From the NCBI GenBank assembly GCA_023014485.1, contig JAJOZX010001567.1:426001-490000 (forward strand): a DNA stretch of 64,000 nt. Reading direction: 5' to 3'. A program made the translations under genes and the position numbers. The DNA comes from Bathynomus jamesi. Its lineage: Eukaryota; Arthropoda; Malacostraca; Isopoda; Cirolanidae. The notes under the pieces were generated by a model. The model worked only from the letters and a program-made list of their open reading frames with translations. It had not been told where the DNA came from and made no database searches. This document shows, in pieces, positions 22,428 through 32,140 of the stretch (within the stretch, counting starts at the first letter, position 1; each line of letters begins with the position of its first letter).

Positions 22428-23227
22428 CGGGTCGGCGAAACAAAAAGGGAGACCTCGAACTTTGGCTGTAAAATCCAAAGTTATTGTCAAATTTCAATAT
22501 CATTTTTACACCTCACAACTAAGTAAATTTCCTATACGGTGAGCGGATTTCAAAGAAAACTAATGAAAATTACCGAATTTAGTGAACATTTCTTTATGCT
22601 ACTGGAAATTCTCCATTTACACTACTACTGCATTGTATGTGCAGATAAAAAGTTACAAAGTACTCACATATGGTGCTTCCTTGATGTTAAAAAAACTGCT
22701 CGATATGTTTACCACGAACTTCTACAACCTTTTTCAGTGTTGGACGGAACTCATCTATAGCTTTATTGATTTGTTCTTGTGGTAGCTCATCTCATTTTTC
22801 CAGAAGAAGCTGTCGTAAATGAGCGACACTTCTTACTTTAACCCGATAAATTCTCTGTGACAAATTTTCCCAAAGGCCGTAATCGACAGGATTTAAATCA
22901 GGACTGTTCGGTGGCCAAATTTAATACCGCTACCTGGTATTCTTTTGATATCTCCTGTTTTATCGATTTTCTTGAGAAGCTTGTCCAAACCTCCAGCAGT
23001 TGGCTTACGTTAATTAAAATCGCTTTAATTATCAACTTGAACCTATGATTAGCAAGATTTTTCTGGAATTTTCGCCATAAATCCAATTTCTCAGCTAAAA
23101 TGCTAAAAGATGGCATACACACCAGAAAATTACCTACTACTAACATACTAAAATTTCATGGTTCTATGTACCGGATTTGCCAAGATATGAAGGATTTAAA
23201 AGGTCTCGCTTTTTTTTTGCCGACCCG
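22428..23227 (-). mobile_element. Internally deleted mariner-type element (CGGGTCGGC ends)
   Basis: The left end CGGGTCGGCGAAACAAAAAG is mirrored by the right end (CGGGTCGGCAAAAAAAAAG inverted). It is about 800 bp, with a transposase C-terminus on the minus strand. Unlike several neighbours its inverted match stops after about 30 bp. The TA tract at 22407-22427 precedes it. Confidence 0.8.
22687..22925 (-). pseudogene. Tc1/mariner transposase C-terminal fragment
   Basis: Joining frames on the minus strand gives N-P-D-L-N-P-V-D-Y-G-L-W-type catalytic block, NLSQRIYRVKVRSVAHLRQL, KWDELPQEQINKAIDEFRP and KHIEQFF-stop. It carries the third catalytic Asp context only. Stops interrupt it (near CRLR and in the EMSYH region). 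Confidence 0.7.
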
Positions 23228-23438
23228 ATGTAAACAAATGTATTGATCAGTGGCGTCCACGTTTGGAGGCCTGCGTTGAGCAGAAAGGGGGACACATCGA
23301 GCAACTTCTCAATTAATATGAACAACATACTAAGATAAGCATCTATGAAGTTTGGGAGCTCTAGTCCCATTACTTTTTCCAACATGACAGTTTACCTCTA
23401 AGGGAAAGGGGTTACTTTTTTTTTACCCACCCTGTATA
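23228..23438 (+). pseudogene. DD37D mariner 3-prime end fragment
   Basis: Reads CIDQWRPRLEACVEQKGGHI...QLLN-stop and then the 3-prime UTR and CCCACCCTG end. Same family as 12185-12676 and 7947-8740. It abuts the CGGGTCGGC element directly, so the rest of the gene was lost or replaced there. Confidence 0.8.
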
Positions 23439-23577
23439 TATACTGTATAAGACGTTCACTTATCTTTAAATTTCTTTCCTTTCTTTCAACCTCCCTTCTT
23501 TGCTTTGCCTTAAAATTTTCACTTGTCTTCAAATTTTCTTCCATTGTACTTTACTCCTTAAACAGACAGCCTCGTAC
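23439..23577. repeat. Flank shared with 12677-12832
   Basis: Near-identical copy of the DNA downstream of the 12.2-kb mariner, ending AAACAGACAGCCTCGTA. Shows duplication of more than 300 bp including the mariner end. Confidence 0.85.
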
Positions 23578-23875
23578 AGCGGTCGTACTCTTATCTTTAA
23601 AGTAGACACAGCAGAAAAGCTTCAGAGTGTATAAAGGATTCTACAGTAAGCAGAACTACTAAATTAAGTAGGATAAATCAAAATACGAGGTTTTTGCCAG
23701 TAGTGAACTACATGCTACGTACGAAAGTGTAACCGCTGAATATGTTGACTCTCTACATACGTGGCAATGATGCTTTGAACTGTTTTACCTTTAATGGATG
23801 TACAAGCAGAACAATATGAGCAGTGAAGCTTTTTGTATCTATAAAAATTAATCCGTAGAATATGTATTGTGAACG

Positions 23876-23877
23876 TG

Positions 23878-23925
<48 letters not shown>

Positions 23926-23926
23926 G
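23876..23926. repeat. (TA)n microsatellite
   Basis: About 45 bp of TA repeat. The 300 bp before it hold no recognisable gene. Confidence 0.9.
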
Positions 23927-23972
23927 AAAGAGCCTCAGGGGACCATTCTGAGTTCAATCCCATATATATATA

Positions 23973-24259
23973 TAACCTTTGGTTAGCTTCCGCCCGAATT
24001 GTTCATTCCGACGAAGGTCAAGCTTTTTACTCCACTTTAGACCTACAGTTTAACGTGGAATCCGAACCACGCCCCACTAGCAACCCAGCGTCTTAACCAC
24101 TAGGCCACCAAGGTACCCATTTATCTACCAACCACTTTCTTTATTGTGTGGAAGGATGAACAGCTGGGTTTTGCTGCGCGCCTGCTGTCGTCACCGGGTC
24201 TCAAACCCGGGGCCGATGGATTTGTAGTCAGCGACGCTAACCACTACACCACCGAAGCA
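23973..24259 (-). repeat. Dimeric tRNA-derived SINE (most complete copy)
   Basis: The minus strand holds two tRNA-like heads. First: box A GGTGTAGTGGTTAGCG and box B GGTTTGAGACC with an intact CCGGG/CCCGG T stem. Second: box A GGCCTAGTGGTTAAGACG and box B GGTTCGGATTCC. A body of about 85 bp follows, ending TAACCAAAGG. Flanks are TA repeats. Pol III internal promoters are likely for both halves. Confidence 0.8.
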
Positions 24260-24261
24260 TA

Positions 24262-24268
24262 TATATAT

Positions 24269-24323
<55 letters not shown>

Positions 24324-24342
24324 ATATATACACACACACACA
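24262..24342. repeat. (TA)n-(TG)n-(CA)n compound microsatellite
   Basis: TA, TG and CA repeats run directly into a mariner arm and seem to have replaced its terminal repeat. Confidence 0.9.
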
Positions 24343-24892
24343 TTTTGAAATTATTTATTTTGGATACTAATTTCACTTAATGAACAAAACCTTTACTATG
24401 TACATAAGTAAACATAAAAACAACATTTAATTGTTATTTCATATTAAATGTTCAAAATATCCACCATTTACACGCAAACATGCGGCTTTACTTGATACAG
24501 AGTTTTCTGGGCTGTAGATAGGTCGTCGTGGAACTGCAACTGAATATCCTCCAACCTGATCTTACACTTTTGGACTTCTATCTGTGGGAGTACCTGAAGG
24601 CCAAAGTGTATGGTATTAAACTTCAAAATGTGCAACACTTACAGGAAGCGGTTACTCGGGAAGTACGCAAATTCTCAACTAATATGAACACTACTTTGCG
24701 CCAATCTATTTTGGGGCGTTGCGCTGCAGGTTTGCCTGCAAATGGTGAACATTTTGAACATTTAACATAAAGTGACTGTTAAATATTGTTTTCACATGCT
24801 TACTTATGTACACAGTAAAATATTTGTTTATTAAGTGCAAGTAATATCCAAAATAAATAATTTCAAAAGGTGTCTACATTATTTTGAATCGC
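24341..24892 (+). mobile_element. Foldback mariner derivative with lost left tip
   Basis: The right end reads GAATCGCCCTG at 24892 then TA. Inward, TTTCAAAAGG...CATAAAGTG and the transposase 3-prime end (24717-24880) have an inverted counterpart at 24341-24490 (TTTTGAAATTATTTATTTTG onward). The left arm lacks the outermost 20 or so bases, where a CA repeat begins. Confidence 0.8.
24547..24770 (+). pseudogene. Mariner transposase C-terminal fragment
   Basis: Reads LQPDLTLLDFYLWEYLKAKV, then YGIKLQNVQHLQEAVTREVR and NGEHFEHLT-stop. The catalytic-Asp block (PDLTPLDF in the family) is recognisable. Everything before it is missing. Frame open to its stop. Confidence 0.8.
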
Positions 24893-24904
24893 CCTGTATA
24901 TATG

Positions 24905-24962
24905 GTAATACGCTTCAGACATTTCTTCAGACATTTCTTCAGACACTTCTTCAGTATTTCTT
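24905..24962. repeat. Short tandem repeat of TTCAGACATTTC
   Basis: Four imperfect copies of a 12-bp unit (CTTCAGACATTT). Beyond it to about 25540 no gene is supported. Confidence 0.8.
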
Positions 24963-25539
24963 GCAGCAACTCCTTCTGCCTTCACAAGAAGGCCATTGCT
25001 CTCTCGATGCCGCTTTCGCAACTTCACATAAGGCTTTCTTTGTTTATCGACACATAGCCGCGACTACGATGACGCCACATCGCTCCTTGAGTCGAGATAC
25101 CCTCGAAGTATCCAGCTCGAACTACATGGTCTTCATGTCACAGTTGAACTGGCGATCGCCATTTAACAACATCGAAAAGGCCCTCTGTTAACTTAAATAA
25201 CTCCTAATTCATTTCAATCGCGCAAGTATAACTCAATCAACAATTAAATTCAAATCTCATTTATGTACTGTGCATTTGTCCTTTTGTTATCAACTTTAAT
25301 CAGTAACTTACGCACTTTTCTTACTGAGCAATTAATCATGCACTGTAACGTTAGCAACTGTAACTTTTATAATTTATTGTTTTGTTTATTATAGGAAGAA
25401 AACTCACTCTATTAATCTCCTCTAATTAATGACATTTATTTGTTTAGATCGAAAGATTAAATGGTGATTCATAAATAATCTACGTAATTAATCTAATTAA
25501 ATTATTATAGAGCTTACTGTCAACTGGCATATATATATA

Positions 25540-25540
25540 T

Positions 25541-25592
<52 letters not shown>
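25540..25592. repeat. (GT)n microsatellite
   Basis: About 50 bp of GT repeat. The 580 bp after it show nothing recognisable. Confidence 0.97.
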
Positions 25593-25595
<3 letters not shown>

Positions 25596-26174
25596 TACAT
25601 ATCCACTCACAAATACATTCATGTAATCAAACGCTTGCTCTACACACTCTGGACGTAAAACTCAAAATATAATACCTGTAATTTTAAACCTTTCATTTAA
25701 AAAGACTTGTATATTGTTTAAACTTTATATGTTTAAATTTGTATTCGAGTCCGTCAGTGCTTTTATGTAGTTAATTCCTGTCTTTATATCATTGAGGAAC
25801 ATCTAATACCCAGTCGTAAGAATTAATAGTGATTGATTCTCTAAAGATGTCATTAATTGGCGAGGCTTTTATCCTTTTTACAAGGTCTTTTCGCTCATTT
25901 TGAATTATTTATATATTACTAAATGTCAGTAATTAAATCAGTAACTAGTACGTATTACGGAGTTCAAAATTGTGTAGAGAAAATAAAGGAAAATCATCAA
26001 TGATAAAATAAAAATATCACAGGGATTTGTAACAATGGATATACAAATGTTCGAATATGTACCTATTTTACCATGAAACTGGCTTTTAAAGCTTCTGGCT
26101 TTACAGCATTCAAAAGCGCTAAAATTATTTAAGTGAATATTCTCACTTACGAGAAGCTGAAATAAGAGAGTAGA

Positions 26175-26443
26175 GCCACGTCTGCGTGTCACTGTTAAAA
26201 AGCGCCAAGTCGGCATTTTTCAAAAAATAAAATTCGCGCTAGAACGTATCAGGAGGCCCTCCCGTAGCTTTCGAGAGGTCAGTCTGTGACTTGGCGCTGA
26301 CAGGAAGGGTGTTATTCTCGGTATAAAAAAGCGTTTACGGTGAAAATCAAGTTTGTTTCGGTGATAAAAAGCGCCATCTTTCTTTTACGGCTTAAAAAAG
26401 CTCCAACTCTTGACGCTTTTTAATTCTGACACGCAGCCGTGGC
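26175..26443. mobile_element. MITE with GCCACG ends and internal AAAAAGCGCC motifs
   Basis: The left end GCCACGTCTGCGTGTCACTG is mirrored at the right (GACACGCAGCCGTGGC). Inside, AAAAAGCGYC or its complement occurs at least four times, near each end and internally. No target duplication is evident, so superfamily is unassigned. 269 bp, non-coding. Confidence 0.75.
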
Positions 26444-26520
26444 AAACGGATTTATGAGAGCACAAGCCCTAGTATATCGCATTAAAATATATACTAGGAC
26501 CTATACTAAGATATTCAACA

Positions 26521-26575
26521 GGTGAGACTGATGAAGGCCTCAGTATGGGCCGAAAGTTTGTCCTTCTAATAAATC
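26521..26575 (+). other. Hammerhead-like motif with intact core boxes
   Basis: CTGATGA (26528) is followed by GGCC, a 7-nt loop, GGCC and GAAAG, then TTTGTCC. These are the exact CUGAUGA and GAAA hammerhead boxes around a 4-bp stem II, with an extra A before the stem and an extra G. Stem III is not obvious. It is probably a Penelope-like or retrozyme-type relic. Confidence 0.4.
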
Positions 26576-27013
26576 CATTTTCATTGTAACTTTACTCCCT
26601 TAGGTCTTTATTTAAGAAACAAAAACTTTGTCTGGATATCAGACGAACACTGTGCTGTTAAAGGGGTATATTTACACGGAAATGGACTTCACTTTGTGCG
26701 GGAAATTTGAAAATGTTTACTTCCAAATAAATATACTCTCATATGTGTTGAACCTAATCCAAATTTATTTTGAAGTAATATTATTTATTTAGTTAAGTTT
26801 TAACAAAATTGATTCTGATAATTCTGAACACAGTACTTTGTTAGTCTAAAATTCAAATAACTTTTTGTTTAAACTAAATAAAAGGTATTTTTGAGTGTTT
26901 ACTCCCAGTTTAAATATAGACGATAACACATTTCACTCTACTTTTATTTTTTATGATAATGATTAATATTATTAATAGTATCATCACTATTACACTCTGA
27001 ACCCTACATCGTA

Positions 27014-27190
27014 GCCAATATCGTAACACCGTTTCGCTTTGATCATCGAAGTTAAGCGATATTGGGTGGGAGAGTAGTTGGATGGGAGACCGTCATCTGC
27101 GTCTAGATTATGTACCGACCCGTGGTCGGATCCCACGTAAAGGTGTAGGTTCCCTCCGTCATATGACCTTAGATGTTACGAAGGAGGTTA
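27014..27190 (+). repeat. 5S rRNA-derived SINE (SINE3 type)
   Basis: The head GCCAATATCGTAACACC, GATCATCGAAGTTAAGCGAT and GTAGTTGGATGGGAGACCG follows 5S rRNA order and includes the internal promoter region. From 27122 a non-5S body, GTGGTCGGATCCCACGTAAA...GTAGGTTCCCTCCGTC, matches a SINE at 47163-47211. Not a functional 5S gene: the 3-prime part of 5S is replaced by the body. Confidence 0.85.
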
Positions 27191-27262
27191 AACAACCCTA
27201 TCATCACATTCCTTAATGATTAAGAGAACCTTGCAATAATATAAATACGATAATGTCGAATC

Positions 27263-28029
27263 CAGTGGTGGGCACCGTTAACCAAAAAGTTAACTTCGAT
27301 AACGATAATCCGTTAACCCCAATTTTTAACTCCGATAACGATAATCCGATAATTTTACTACAAAGTTAACGGAAGTTAACGATAATCCGTTAACGATAAC
27401 TATTTCTTTACTAACACTTAAAAAAATCAAGGAAAAAAGCTTTAAAACCCATAGAAAATGTTTATTTATGCAAAATCCAACAATAAATAGGTATTTAACT
27501 GTATTTTTATCAAGTTTTGCAACTTTTTTGCTTAATAACTTTTTTTTTTATTTTTAATAAAAAATGTACTGATTACATATTTTGAAACCCTTGTAACCAC
27601 TAACCATTAACTAAATTTTAATTTACCAGAGAATTATTATGGCGGGAACTGAAAGGTAAAATTAAATTTTAGGCACATTTATTAAAGACTATGACACAAT
27701 GTGCTGGTTGCCCTTCAGAAAGACCAACTTCTCAAAGTTAGGCCCAACTGCCAGTCTTGATCTCTTGGGCCTCCCCAACCTCCCCTTGCGAGATCTGGAA
27801 GCAGACTGAAGTTATGGCGGTTTGAATTCATTCGCGGAGCGGTGATCTTCCGTGAATGACTCCTCGCAGTTAACGTGTTAACGGACTTTAACAGACTAAA
27901 TATCGAGTTATCGGAAGTTAACTGGTCCGATAACGATAAATGGAAATTAACTTCCGTTAATAGTCCGTTAAAAAAAGTTAACTTCGTTAATTAACTGTTA
28001 TCGGATTAACGCTTTAGTGCCCAACACTG
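27263..28029. mobile_element. hAT-type MITE with exact 8-bp target duplication
   Basis: Flanked by GTCGAATC on both sides (27255-27262, 28030-28037). The ends are CAGTGGTGGGCACCGTTAAC and GTGCCCAACACTG. Subterminal blocks are dense in GATAACGATAATCCGTTAAC and inverses. At 767 bp it is too small for a transposase, and none is seen. It inserted into a GAATC-rich repeat. Confidence 0.92.
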
Positions 28030-28037
28030 GTCGAATC

Positions 28038-28540
28038 ACAATTTTTTTCGAATCGAATCTCGAATCAAATCATCCCAAACAATTCAAATCGAATCGAATC
28101 TCGAATCGAATCGACTTTATACATATAGATTATAGGGTATATATACTGAATTAAGTTTCAAATTAAACAGAAAATGGTTTCTTTATTTAGAGTAATAAGC
28201 ATAAAATTAATTAAATCTTGAGAGCAAAGGACAAAGTAAATCCTTCTAAAAAAAATGTATTAAGTATTTGATCATTAGGAGAAACAATGGTATTAAAGTA
28301 TGATAAAAGTGTTATTATTGCGCAAGAGATTGGTCTCAGTATATAGATTGAATTATAATCTAAGTAAAAAGAAAAGTGTTTATTTACGAAAGTGTTCTTC
28401 AAAACAACATCACTGATGTTGTTTACCTGACTTAATGGAGATTCGAAAATATCGAATCGGAGGCCAAGCTAACGAATCAAATCGAATCCTCTCTCCCAAT
28501 TCGAAATCAAATCGAATCTCGAAGTTTCGCAGGGCCCTAA
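28038..28540. repeat. GAATC-rich repeat element (host of the hAT insertion)
   Basis: TCGAATCGAATC-type strings occur at 28050-28115 and 28450-28520 on both sides of about 330 bp of AT-rich DNA, and end with TTCGCAGGGCCCTAATT. The arrangement looks like the subterminal repeats of another hAT-type element, but borders are not resolved. Confidence 0.5.
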
Positions 28541-28654
28541 TTAAACACTAACATTTAGTATTTTGAGAAGCGTAAAATGGTAATATTAAGTATTGAATGA
28601 AGATACGTTAAACCATAAAGTACTAATTTACCATTAATAGGAAGGATTATAAAT

Positions 28655-28817
28655 AAGGCCCTCCAAGGAAGAAGTGGCTAAGCGACAAAAGTAAAAAACG
28701 CCAGAAAACGCAGTTAAAAATTGTACCAATTTGAAAGTGAAATTAGTAAAAAAATTTACTGTGTTTTTTGGCGTTTTTTACTTTTGTCGCTCAACCACTT
28801 CTTCTTGGGAGAGCCTC
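28655..28817. mobile_element. Palindromic MITE, family also at 48790-49031
   Basis: The ends read AGGCCCTCCAAGGAAGAAGT and inverse, with arms of about 58 bp containing GGCTAAGCGACAAAAGTAAA. The second copy at 48.8 kb shares the ends and the GTACCAATTTGAAAGTG-type middle. No coding capacity. Confidence 0.85.
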
Positions 28818-28819
28818 AA

Positions 28820-29515
28820 TTTTCAATAAAGAGATGAAACAGCGTTAAACAAAAATACCATATACAATATATAAATTAACAAAATTGAATAAGCACTCTA
28901 TTATAAGAAAGATTATAAGCACGTAATTAGCTTTATAAAATTACATGAAAACAATGGAGTATCTATGTATTGCAACGGGGAAATGCTTTTAGGATTACAG
29001 TCTAGAGACGAGTTATACTGCGTTACATTTTATGCAGGAATGTGTATCAATGCATAGTATGTAAATTATTATAAATGGATAAAAGACAGTTAATGAGGAT
29101 TTATTCGAAATTCAAAATAAAAGTAAAATTGAAAGTGATATCAATGGGGAGTTACTGGGATAACGGACGTGAGGGCATACCAACTGTATACTGGGGCTAG
29201 AAGGTATCAGAGGGAGATACTTCGTTTTTGGAAAACAAGAATGAATTTATAGGAGAGTAACCATTTGTAGCAAATGGGAAGGTAGGTAAGAGGGGCAATT
29301 GGTATGCTTGTGACAATTCTGTGTCCCAGTTTAGTATCATTCCAAATGTATAATTCAATTATAATTCATTAGTTGTTCGGCTATACGTCCGAGGCTGAGT
29401 GGGGAACACCGTTTCCCTATAACTGAAGTGAAGACACTGAGGTCGGGGGTTCGAATCTAATGGGGAGATAACATCTGCACATGAAAAATACCCTATTAAT
29501 ATTATTACTATGATA
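28820..29515. other. No recognisable gene
   Basis: AT-rich sequence. A segment at 29370-29490 (GTCCGAGGCTGAGTGG...GGTTCGAATCT) has a box B-like GGGTTCGAATC and a weak tRNA look; it may be another degenerate SINE head. Confidence 0.45.
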
Positions 29516-29516
29516 T

Positions 29517-29644
29517 AAAGGAAACACGAAATCCGAGCGCTTTCGTGATATATTCACATCTTCAGGGACAAGAAAGAAATATTTCTTTCTTGTCCCTGAA
29601 GATGTGAATATATCACGAAAGCGCTCGGATTTCGTGTTTCCTTT
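29517..29644. repeat. Perfect 64-bp palindrome with hammerhead-like motif
   Basis: Arms 29517-29580 and 29581-29644 are exact reverse complements with no spacer. Each arm carries CTGAAGA, a GTGA/TCAC stem and GAAAGCGCTCGG. These are hammerhead core boxes (CUGANGA and GAAA) as in the 2.5-3.8-kb repeat. Probable head-to-head terminal repeats of a Penelope-like element. Confidence 0.85.
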
Positions 29645-29705
29645 TCCTTTTCCCTGTGGTTCTTTGCTTATTAAAAAGCTCACGTGTTGTTCTGTGATTT
29701 TATTG

Positions 29706-29710
29706 CATAT

Positions 29711-29752
<42 letters not shown>
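29706..29752. repeat. (TA)n microsatellite
   Basis: About 45 bp of TA repeat next to the 3-prime end of a mariner relic. Confidence 0.9.
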
Positions 29753-29756
<4 letters not shown>

Positions 29757-29757
29757 G

Positions 29758-30720
29758 GGCTGTTATAATTCATTTTATTTTAATTAAAATCTTTTAACTA
29801 TCAAAGTTTTACGCACACTTTGTATTAATACGTCACACCTTGACATATACGCCATCTTGGGCGATACAACGTTTCACCCTACTTTGCAAGGATTGAAACA
29901 CATTTTCGAATTGTTGCTGCGTCATTTGGTAAACTGTTATTTCGATTCGCACTTTTAGTGCTACCAAATGCTGAGGTTTTGTGGCGCAAACAGTGTTCAT
30001 TACATGGTCCCATAAAAAGAAGTCTAAAGGGGTTAGGTCAGGTGAACATGGTGACCACTGAAAATGTTCCCCTTTCCCAGTTCATTTTACTGGCGAAGTT
30101 TATTTCAAAAAGTATTGTGGCAGGGAGATCCGTTTAGGTGGAAAATTGTTTCGTCCACAAGATATAAAGCACCGAGTTGGAGGAGAAAAAGTTTTGAGAA
30201 ATTGCAAGGTAACTTTTTTTCCATTTACGATCGCCTCTTTGAAGAGGAAATGATCAATAACCTGTAATTTTCGTATGGCGGACCACAGTGACTTCGAAAG
30301 AGTTTCTCTGATAATGTCAAAGCTCATTTAGTTTTTCACTTTCCCAACTACGACACATGTGAAGGTTGACATTGCCACTGAGGTGAAAGAATTGTTGCTT
30401 CATCAAAATGTGTTAACTGCTTCAAAAATTTAACATCTGTGGTGTTTCGAAGCAGAAGCGTGGGTAGGTGATTTTATTTGGCTTCTTCTTATTTAGCACC
30501 TGGAAAAATTGCTAGTTTGTTTACCGATTGTTGGCCTACGGGAACGTTTCTTATCATTCTGAGCTTTTCTCTTTCATTTTTTAATCCAGATTCTAAATGA
30601 TTTTTCATAAGGCAGATCTTTTTTGCAAAATATTCTGAATTTCGTCTTACTTTTGTAACCGACTGAAATTCGACTGACAATCACATAACTCAATTTACAT
30701 TTTTTTTCAACTGTTGCCAA
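29758..30720 (-). pseudogene. Degenerate mariner transposase
   Basis: Reading the minus strand across several frameshifts: a DEATFHLSGNVN-type first catalytic block (about 30385), AIRKLQVIDHFLFKEAIVNG (30290-30230), then LGALYLVDETIF and SPDLTPLDFFLWDHVMNTV (from about 30060), and KRCIAQDGVYVKV-stop near 29830. The order matches mariner from the DDE core to the C-terminus. The helix-turn-helix region is not clear. At least four frame breaks. Confidence 0.7.
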
Positions 30721-30769
30721 TACGGCTTCGGACACAAACTGTCATCAATCTTTTGCGTACCAGCAAAGT

Positions 30770-30970
30770 TGGTGGACGAAATAGTGAATTTTTGACATTT
30801 TTATAGTTCGATTTTTAGTTTCATAATTAAGGAATGACTTTGGTTTTCAAATATATGTTAGTTAAAGGTCTTATCTTATGTAACTGAATATATCATTTTA
30901 CTAATAATTACTTAGGTTTAAGTATACTAACGAGGCCCGAACTTTATGGTAGTTTGGCGTTTTAAAAATG
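30770..30970. repeat. Unnamed interspersed repeat, second copy at 60690-60860
   Basis: GGTTTTCAAATATATGTTA, AAAGGTCTTA and AATGAGGCCC/ACGAGGCCC blocks are shared with 60690-60860 in the same order. Both lie beside mariner remnants. Nature unknown. Confidence 0.7.
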
Positions 30971-30974
30971 CTTA

Positions 30975-32135
30975 TTTTTCCTTGTTTTCTAGTTAAACTA
31001 CTCATTTCTTATCTTAAGTCCCTGAAAAGATGTCTTTTCTTATTAAATTTCTTGTCAGTTGTTACCCACTACAGCATTCTTCGTGAATTCCTTCCAGTTG
31101 TCAAACCTGACAAAGTTCATTTCTACCCGGGAAGGCGGAACGCTGTGTCAAAAGGAAACACCGTGGTTATTAAATATACATTGTCTATGTAAGCGTATCA
31201 TGCACGTGCGAAAAAAAACACAGCTTAGTTCCATAGCTCTACTTCAGGAAATTCAATAATCTTTTAATGTTAACTCTTCTACAAAGTAGTTATTAATTTC
31301 ATATTAGTAAATATTTGGTAATCTTGTAGTTTAACGTCGTCGCAAATTCGTCCATGAAATTTAACGTCGCAAATTATTGAAACTAGCAAAAAAAAACCCG
31401 ACCTACTGGCGGGATATTTTTGCTAGTTCCTGTGGAAAGGTGTTATCATCCTTCGGGCAATACATATTTACTGTACAGTCATGGTACTATGTTTTGGTAT
31501 TATAATCCAGAATACTGTTTAGGAAAAATGTTTTATTCATGACAAAGAAAAATGCGACGTGAATGTAAACTTTACAAATTTTAAAACTTCACAGTTAAAT
31601 TTCAAATACGATTTGTCACATTGTTTTTTTACCTCTCATGGCTTACGATGCGTAGAAAAATTTGATGATTACATTCTTTTCTAAATTTATCGACCAACTT
31701 GATTTTCTTCATTCCACGAAAGTGCATGAAACTCTGTAGAAGCGTTTTAGGATTTGTTTTACTTGCAGACTTTAACGATAGGGAAGTCCACCAGTCCACG
31801 CTTCTATAAAATTTTATATTTTGCTAATAGCCAGAAAAGGAAAAAGATCAACAAATTTACGAAAGAAAGCAACCATCAAAATTTTGAGTTTCACATCCCA
31901 AAACCAATGGGCCAAAATCTTGAAATTTAAGTGTTTTGTGTTTTAGCATATAAATTTTATAAATTGAGATAAAGTTGTTTTATTTTGGGGGGGGGGGGGG
32001 GGGGCCACCCGACCTGAAAAAAAGTTGCTAAAAACACTCTAGGGATCCCAGAGGGTGTTGTCACCAAGTTTCATGAAAATCGGTCCAGCCGTTTGGACCT
32101 GAAAAGGAGACAGACAGACGGACATGTGGTGAATT
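30975..32135. other. Repeat-derived spacer, no gene; 18-20 G run
   Basis: A poly-G run (about 31986-32004) and an ATCGGTCCAGCCGTTTGG motif followed by ACAGACAGACGG (32080-32123). That motif is a frequent 3-prime end of arthropod interspersed repeats. CATCAAAATTTTGAG at about 31876 recurs at about 39231. Confidence 0.55.
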
Positions 32136-32140
32136 GTGGT

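Noticed and set aside
22539..22785. Plus-strand frames of 67-73 codons
   Set aside because: Shadows of the mariner transposase C-terminus on the minus strand.
27014..27115. Functional 5S rRNA gene
   Set aside because: The 3-prime part of 5S is replaced by a SINE body and several conserved positions differ.
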